Shown: piece by piece, positions 59,488-64,000 of the stretch | Numbering within the stretch: the stretch's first letter is position 1 | Layout of the letters: each line of letters begins with the position of its first letter | NCBI GenBank assembly: GCA_002837415.1 | Contig: PJCV01000001.1 | Span: forward strand, 124,001 to 188,000 | Direction of reading: 5' to 3' | DNA: 64,000 nt | Source: Actinomycetales bacterium SN12 | GTDB taxonomy: Bacteria > Actinomycetota > Actinomycetes > Actinomycetales > Microbacteriaceae | Notes under the pieces: generated by a model | Databases searched by the model: none | Seen by the model: only the letters and a program-made list of their open reading frames with translations | Told to the model about the DNA's origin: nothing | Position numbers and translations under genes: made by a program

Positions 59488-60564
59488 TCAGATTCGTCCC
59501 CGTACCGGGGTGCGCTCGACAGGGTCGCCGCCGGCGGGCATGGTCATCTCCGCCCGCACACCGAGCAGGCGGACCTCGCGCGCGGGATCCAGAGAGGAAG
59601 CAAGACGCAGGGCGGCGTGCACGAATCCGCCGCGATCAGAGGTCGGAGCAGACAGCTTCCGGCCGAACGTCCTGGTGTCGAAGGGCGCGTATCTCACCTT
59701 GAGGTGCACGCGCTCGACGAGGCGGTCCTCCGCTGCGCAGTCGTCGAACGCTCGGCTCGCCAGCTCACGCACCGCCGCAGCCACCTGCTCCGTCGTCGTG
59801 AGGTTCTGCTGATACGTCGTCTCGCGGCTGTGACTCCGCGCCACCCAGGGCTTGTCGTCGACCACCGCTGGACCCCGGCCGAACCCCAGGTCGCCGTACC
59901 AGAGTCCCATTCTCGGTCCGAACTCCGCGACGAGCTCTCCTCGATCGGCATCCGCCAGGTTCCGCACGGTGCGGATGCCATGACCGGCCAGCCGCTTCTG
60001 CACTCGCGGGCCGATGCCCCACAGCTCACGGGTCGACCGCTCCCCCATCACCTCGAACCAGTTCTGCTCGGTGAGACGGAACATCCCCCGCGGCTTGCCG
60101 AACCCGGTCGCGATCTTCGCACGGATCTTGTTGTCACCGATGCCGATCGAGCAGTGCAGCGCGGTGGCCGCGAGCACCGCCTGGCGTGCTCGCCGTGCCA
60201 CCTCCTCCGGCTCGTCGGTCATCACCCCGAGAAAGCACTCGTCCCACCCGATGATCTCGAGCGTCACACCCGGCAGCCCGCGCAACGTCGCCATGACCGT
60301 GGCCGAGACGCTCTCGTAGGCAGCGTGGTCCACTGGAAGGAACACCGCGTCGTCGGGTGCTTTGCGAGCCGCGACCTTCATCGGCATGCCGGACCCGATC
60401 CCGAACTCGCGCGCCTCGTACGAGGCGGTCGCCACAACCGCGCGCTCGGTGGGGTCGCCGTTCCCGCCGACGATCACCGGCCTGCCGACGAGCTCCGGCT
60501 GGCGCAGAACCTCGACGGCGGCGATGAACTGATCCATGTCGACGTGCAGCACCCAGAGGCTCAT
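59488..60564 (-). CDS. DinB2-like Y-family DNA polymerase with altered steric gate
   Basis: The 358-residue protein begins SLWVLHVDMDQFIAAVEVLR, where canonical DinB has DxDxFFAxVE. The second Phe, the steric gate (Phe13 in E. coli DinB), is Ile14. The second acidic motif reads EIIGWDECFLGV rather than SxDEAxLD. SIGIGDNKIRAKIATGFGKP and the thumb hairpin WGIGPRVQKRLAGHGIRTVR are present, and the little finger ends RLLGVRAEMTMP. M. smegmatis DinB2, with Leu14 at this place, readily uses ribonucleotides. An ATG ten codons earlier (60594) is an alternative start. Confidence 0.9.
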   Translation of the reverse strand: MSLWVLHVDMDQFIAAVEVLRQPELVGRPVIVGGNGDPTERAVVATASYEAREFGIGSGMPMKVAARKAPDDAVFLPVDHAAYESVSATVMATLRGLPGVTLEIIGWDECFLGVMTDEPEEVARRARQAVLAATALHCSIGIGDNKIRAKIATGFGKPRGMFRLTEQNWFEVMGERSTRELWGIGPRVQKRLAGHGIRTVRNLADADRGELVAEFGPRMGLWYGDLGFGRGPAVVDDKPWVARSHSRETTYQQNLTTTEQVAAAVRELASRAFDDCAAEDRLVERVHLKVRYAPFDTRTFGRKLSAPTSDRGGFVHAALRLASSLDPAREVRLLGVRAEMTMPAGGDPVERTPVRGRI

Positions 60565-60613
60565 GCTCCGAGTCTGCGCCGTCGGCTGCGTCATGTCACG
60601 CGACCAGCAGGAC

Positions 60614-60619
60614 TAGCCT
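60614..60619 (+). promoter_or_regulatory. -10 hexamer TAGCCT, leaderless type
   Basis: TAGCCT ends six bases before the GTG at 60626, with no Shine-Dalgarno sequence. Confidence 0.4.
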
Positions 60620-60625
60620 TGATGG

Positions 60626-61954
60626 GTGAGCGCTACTCCCCTTCCCCGCACGACTCCCGGATGGCGCGGTTGGCTGGTGTGGGGCGTGGCGGCCGCCGCC
60701 TACGTCCTTGCCATCACGAACCGCAGCTCGCTCAGCGCGGTGGGTGTGGACGCCGCCGAGCGCTTCCAGGCCGACGCGGCGACGCTCTCGCTCTTCGCCG
60801 TGGTGCAGCTCGCCGTGTACGGCGGCCTGCAGATCCCCATCGGCGTGCTGCTCGACCGCTACGGCTCCCGTCCGATCATGGTGGTCGGGATGCTGCTGAT
60901 GGCCCTCGGCCAGTTCGTGATGGCGGTGTCTCCAAGCATCGGCATCGCGCTCATCGCGCGCGTTCTGCTCGGCGCGGGCGACGCAGCCGTCTTCCCCGCG
61001 GTGCTGCGCCTCGTCGCAACGTGGTTCCCGGCCCAGCGCGGACCCGTGATGGGGCAGCTGACCGGCCTCGTCGGGCAGACCGGTCAGCTCATCGCGCTCA
61101 CTCCGCTGGCCGTGCTGCTGCACTCCACGAACTGGACGATCACGTTCGGAAGCATCGCCGGACTCGGCCTGCTGTTCGCCATCCTCGTCTGGATCCTGGT
61201 TCGCAACCACCCGCCCGAGCGCAGCTCGGATGTGACCGTCAACACCGAGACGGGCGTCGTACAGGTCATCACCTCGGTGATCGACACCGGTGTCGGCATC
61301 CGCGCGGCCTGGGCCCACCCTGGCACCCGCCTGGCGTTCTGGTCGCATTTCACCACCCCGTTCGCCAGCACCGCCTTCCTGCTGCTCTGGGGCATGCCGT
61401 TCCTCACCGCAGGACAGGGGCTGTCGCCTGCAGGCGCTGCCGGCATCCTGTCGATCACGGTCCTGGTCAGCATGGCGCTGAGTCCCGTACTCGGGATGCT
61501 GTCACGACGCATCCCCACTCGCCGGTCACTCGCGCTCGTGCTGCCGAGCATCGCCGTTCAGGTGATCGCGTGGAGCACGGTGATCCTCTGGCAGGGACCA
61601 GCGCCGATCTGGCTGCTGATCGTGCTGGTGGTGTGCCTGGCCGCAGGCGGACCGGCATCCATGATCGCCTTCGACCACGCCCGCACGCACAACCCGGCTC
61701 ACCGCCTCAGCACCGCCACCGGCGTGACCAACTCCGGAGGATTCCTCGCGGCGCTGATCGCGATCTTCTTCATCGGTCTCACGCTCGATCTCCAGGGCGC
61801 CGGCACGCCCGACACCTACTCGCTCGACGCTTTCCGCTGGGCGTTCGCCACGCAGATCCCGCTATGGCTGCTCGGTGCTTCCTTCATCATCCGCGAGCGC
61901 AAGAACACGCGCATCCGGATGGGACTGGACCCGGAGCGCAGGCGTCACCGCTGA
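60626..61954 (+). CDS. MFS transporter
   Basis: The 442-residue protein has about twelve hydrophobic segments in two bundles. Between segments 2 and 3 stands the MFS motif A variant GVLLDRYGSRPIMVVGMLLM, and between segments 8 and 9 the basic LSRRIPTRRSLALVLPS. Also NRSSLSAVGVDAAERFQADA near the start resembles nitrate/sugar-phosphate-type MFS members. The substrate is unknown. The neighbouring genes give no clear hint. Confidence 0.9.
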   Translation: MSATPLPRTTPGWRGWLVWGVAAAAYVLAITNRSSLSAVGVDAAERFQADAATLSLFAVVQLAVYGGLQIPIGVLLDRYGSRPIMVVGMLLMALGQFVMAVSPSIGIALIARVLLGAGDAAVFPAVLRLVATWFPAQRGPVMGQLTGLVGQTGQLIALTPLAVLLHSTNWTITFGSIAGLGLLFAILVWILVRNHPPERSSDVTVNTETGVVQVITSVIDTGVGIRAAWAHPGTRLAFWSHFTTPFASTAFLLLWGMPFLTAGQGLSPAGAAGILSITVLVSMALSPVLGMLSRRIPTRRSLALVLPSIAVQVIAWSTVILWQGPAPIWLLIVLVVCLAAGGPASMIAFDHARTHNPAHRLSTATGVTNSGGFLAALIAIFFIGLTLDLQGAGTPDTYSLDAFRWAFATQIPLWLLGASFIIRERKNTRIRMGLDPERRRHR

Positions 61955-61963
61955 TCGGGAGGA

Positions 61964-62791
61964 TCAGCCCCCGAAGCCGCCGAGCCGCAGCGCCTGGAAG
62001 GTCTCCAGGATCAGCTCGACGCTGAGATGCGACGGGATGCCCTGATCGCCGTCCTCGAACTCCGCAAGCTCGACACCTCGCACGCGCGCGGGGTCGATCG
62101 CGGCGAAGATCGCCGCGATCTCGTGCGGCAGCATCCCTGCATCCACGCGGTACGCGGCAGGGATGTAGCCGGGCTGCAGCACGTCCCAGTCGACGTGGAT
62201 CCAGACGTCCCGGCCGGCGACGATCTCGTCGATGCGCGCGGGGGTGCTCTCGCTGGGAGGCAGTACGGTCACACCGTGCTGATCCAGCAGCGTCCGCTCG
62301 TCCGGGTCGATGTCACGGCCGCCCACGATGACCACCTGCTTCGGGTTCAGCCCCGCCCCGTGTCCGCTGTCCCACAGCCCGCACGCGGCCGCCACGACCA
62401 TCCCGCCGAGGTATCCGGAGCCGGTGGTCTCAGGCGTGTTGAAGTCTCCGTGCGCGTCGATCCAGAGCACGACGGCATCGGGGAACCGCTCCGCAACCGT
62501 CGGCAGAGTGCCGATGCTCGCACCGCAGGTGTTCGTGGCGAGCACGGGGGTCGCGTCGCGGTCGAACGCGTCGCGAACGGCGTCGCGCAGCGCGTGCAGT
62601 GTCTCCTCCGCCGCCGGCAGGCACTCAGACCAGTCGTCCTCCTGCGCCGGGGCAGCGGTGCCGACCACGAGTGGCTCGATCCCGAGCATCCGCGACAGCG
62701 CGTGCCCCGTCTTCAGAGCGCCGGGGATGGCTCCGCCAGTGCGGTCGCCGACGCGTCCCTGCGAGATGATCAGCTCGATCGGCATGGTCAT
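61964..62791 (-). CDS. Arginase/agmatinase-fold protein with altered metal site
   Basis: The 275-residue protein has VVLWIDAHGDFNTPETTGSG (DAHxD), HVDWDVLQPGYIPAAYRVDA in place of SxDxDxxDP, and RGVELAEFEDGDQG with the last Glu. The first canonical motif, GGDHS with a metal His, is replaced by TNTCGASIG, so that His is missing and a Cys stands there. It may still be a ureohydrolase with changed metal binding, or a related enzyme. AAGGAG precedes the ATG. Substrate unknown. Confidence 0.8.
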   Translation of the reverse strand: MTMPIELIISQGRVGDRTGGAIPGALKTGHALSRMLGIEPLVVGTAAPAQEDDWSECLPAAEETLHALRDAVRDAFDRDATPVLATNTCGASIGTLPTVAERFPDAVVLWIDAHGDFNTPETTGSGYLGGMVVAAACGLWDSGHGAGLNPKQVVIVGGRDIDPDERTLLDQHGVTVLPPSESTPARIDEIVAGRDVWIHVDWDVLQPGYIPAAYRVDAGMLPHEIAAIFAAIDPARVRGVELAEFEDGDQGIPSHLSVELILETFQALRLGGFGG

Positions 62792-62833
62792 GGGTGCTCC
62801 TTCTGAGATCGGTGTATGTCGTGTCCGCGGGGG

Positions 62834-63577
62834 TCAGCGGCGTGCGGTCCAGCCGATGGGTCGCGCTCCCCCGCGCCCGCCGTGCTCGACATCCGCCTGC
62901 GCCGACCAGCCCTGAGCGGCATCCGTGCCGTCGTAGCCGCCGCGCGCGAGACGCATGCCGACGTCGTCGTGGTGCATCCGCGGACCGCCCCCGCGGCGGA
63001 CCGATGCCCGCACGCTCCACGTGTCATCGGCGAACCCGCCGCCGCGGAACACGCGGTAGTCGTCGTAGCGTTCGGGGTCGAGGAAGTCCCAGCACCACTC
63101 CCACACGTTGCCGAGCGTGTCGAACAGTCCGTTCAGGTTCGGCAGCTTCATGCCGACATCCTGTGGCGCTTCGACGCCGTCGAGTGATGTCCAGGCGACC
63201 TCGTCCAGCGGACCGTACTGCGGCCCGACCGAGCCGGCTCGGCACGCGTACTCCCATTCCGCCTCGGTCGGCAGGCGGTATCCGTCGCTGTCGACGTGCC
63301 AGGTGACGTCCTCGCCGTCGAAGGAGTACGCAGGGTCGAGGCCTTCCCATTCCGAGGCGGCGTTGCAGAACCGGATGGCGCGGAACCAGGTGAGATCGCG
63401 AGCCGGACGCCGCGGATGCTGGGCGGCGATGCCCAGCACCTCCGCGAGCTGCCCTTCGGTGACGGCGAACGCGCCGATCTCGAAGGGCTCGAGCTCGACG
63501 GTCCGGTGCTCCTTCCGGCGTGCGTCGTGAAGGGTCACCACCCCGGCGGGCAGCGCCCGCATCTCCCAGAGATCCAC
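62834..63577 (-). CDS. Formylglycine-generating enzyme (SUMF1/EgtB-fold) family protein
   Basis: From the GTG at 63577, two bases after the upstream stop and behind GGAGG, the protein has 247 residues. It carries the family blocks: FEIGAFAVTEGQLAEVLG, RAIRFCNAASEWEGLDPAY, GYRLPTEAEWEYACRAG, LNGLFDTLGNVWEWCWDFLD and RVFRGGGFADDTWSVRASVR. No sulfatase gene is nearby, and no DinB_2 domain as in EgtB is fused. It might be a formylglycine-generating enzyme or another oxidase/hydroxylase of the fold. Confidence 0.88.
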   Translation of the reverse strand: MDLWEMRALPAGVVTLHDARRKEHRTVELEPFEIGAFAVTEGQLAEVLGIAAQHPRRPARDLTWFRAIRFCNAASEWEGLDPAYSFDGEDVTWHVDSDGYRLPTEAEWEYACRAGSVGPQYGPLDEVAWTSLDGVEAPQDVGMKLPNLNGLFDTLGNVWEWCWDFLDPERYDDYRVFRGGGFADDTWSVRASVRRGGGPRMHHDDVGMRLARGGYDGTDAAQGWSAQADVEHGGRGGARPIGWTARR

Positions 63578-63579
63578 GT

Positions 63580-64000
63580 TCAGCCCTCCACGGGCACCGG
63601 CCCGGTGCTCGGTGTCGGCTTCGGGTCGAGCGGAACCGCGAACACCCGCAGGAAGAACTGGCAGAGCGGTCCGACCAGCAGGGCGAACAGCAGCGTTCCG
63701 ATGCCGACGATGCCCCCGAGCGCCCAGCCCAGCAGCACGACCGTCACCTCGAGGCACGTGCGCACCAGCCAGATCGGGCGACGCAGTCGCACATGCAGCC
63801 CGGTCATCAGCCCGTCGCGGGGGCCGGGCCCGAAGTGCGCGCCGATGTACAGCCCTGTAGCGGCCGACAGCACGACCAGGCCGATCGCGAAGAGCAGCAC
63901 CCGCTGCCACAGCTGCTCCCCCACCGGGATGAAGAGGAACCCGACGTCAGCGGACGGTCCGACCAGAACCGCGTTCACGATCGTGCCCACCCCGGGCTTC
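63580..64000 (-). CDS. YczE/YitT-type membrane protein, 5' end outside the window
   Basis: The frame is open to the window edge, so the N-terminal part is missing. The visible 139 residues have KPGVGTIVNAVLVGPSADVG, a motif typical of YczE family proteins, and membrane segments VLLFAIGLVVLSAATGLYIG, WLVRTCLEVTVVLLGWALGG and IGTLLFALLVGPLCQFFLRV. Function unknown. It is followed directly by the FGE-type gene in the same operon. Confidence 0.85.
   Translation of the reverse strand, partial: KPGVGTIVNAVLVGPSADVGFLFIPVGEQLWQRVLLFAIGLVVLSAATGLYIGAHFGPGPRDGLMTGLHVRLRRPIWLVRTCLEVTVVLLGWALGGIVGIGTLLFALLVGPLCQFFLRVFAVPLDPKPTPSTGPVPVEG

Noticed and set aside
58972..62025. 1,017-residue plus-strand frame across the kinase, DinB2-like and MFS genes
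   Set aside because: It runs antisense or out of frame through three recognised genes, is Arg/Ala-rich and shows no motif.

Overview
The window is high-GC actinobacterial DNA. Dense same-strand operons with 4-base ATGA/GTGA overlaps, an RbpA, PafBC WYL regulators next to TatA/TatC and a HelY helicase, ClpS paired with DUF2017, and many apparently leaderless promoters point to Microbacteriaceae, most likely Microbacterium. This assignment is inferred from gene content and is not proved by a marker gene.

Layout. 1-6.6 kb: the 3' end of a dinB, a P-loop kinase-like protein, a metallopeptidase/clpS/DUF2017 operon, a CueP-like protein without a signal peptide, two alpha/beta hydrolases, orn, and tRNA-His and tRNA-Arg. 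6.1-17 kb: a branched-chain/leucine catabolism block. An Lrp-type regulator stands divergent to E1alpha-E1beta-E2 of a branched-chain 2-oxoacid dehydrogenase. A TetR regulator follows, then a five-gene operon of biotin-dependent acyl-CoA carboxylase beta and alpha, acyl-CoA dehydrogenase, MaoC hydratase and a CitE-type lyase. Content matches the M. tuberculosis accD1-accA1-fadE19-maoC-citE-pdhABC cluster. 17-24.5 kb: single housekeeping genes (phosphatase, sirtuin, TrmH-type methyltransferase, SGNH hydrolase, helicase, ferritin-like/VIT1 iron exporter, SRPBCC protein, glycosyltransferase) ending at a strong hairpin terminator.

24.5-33.0 kb is an accessory island ending at tRNA-Leu. It holds an ISL3 element with clear ends and an 8-bp target duplication but a stop codon inside its transposase. 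Next come a peptidoglycan-binding adaptor/ABC ATPase/FtsX-type permease operon, a convergent pair encoding a lipoprotein and a small Sec-secreted two-cysteine protein (a possible secreted-peptide/exporter system), two overlapping genes of which one encodes a PD-(D/E)XK nuclease fold, a decayed membrane-protein fragment, and a frameshifted IS481 element abutting the tRNA.

33-50 kb returns to core genes: an M20 peptidase, uppP, PAC2, a HAD phosphatase, trmI, an FKBP-like lipoprotein, pafB, pafC, tatA, tatC, helY, lnt, rbpA, glycerophosphodiesterase, and a SPFH/NfeD pair. The Pup-proteasome genes that lie between trmI and pafBC in mycobacteria are absent here. 50-57 kb: an AraC/VOC/UvrA-like/methyltransferase cassette resembling drug self-resistance loci, a DUF2254 membrane protein, and a MarR/VOC pair around a perfect 34-bp palindrome. 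57-64 kb: tandem small paralogues, a membrane Ser/Thr kinase, a DinB2-like polymerase with Ile at the steric-gate position, an MFS transporter, an arginase-fold protein, an FGE-fold protein and a partial YczE-type membrane protein.
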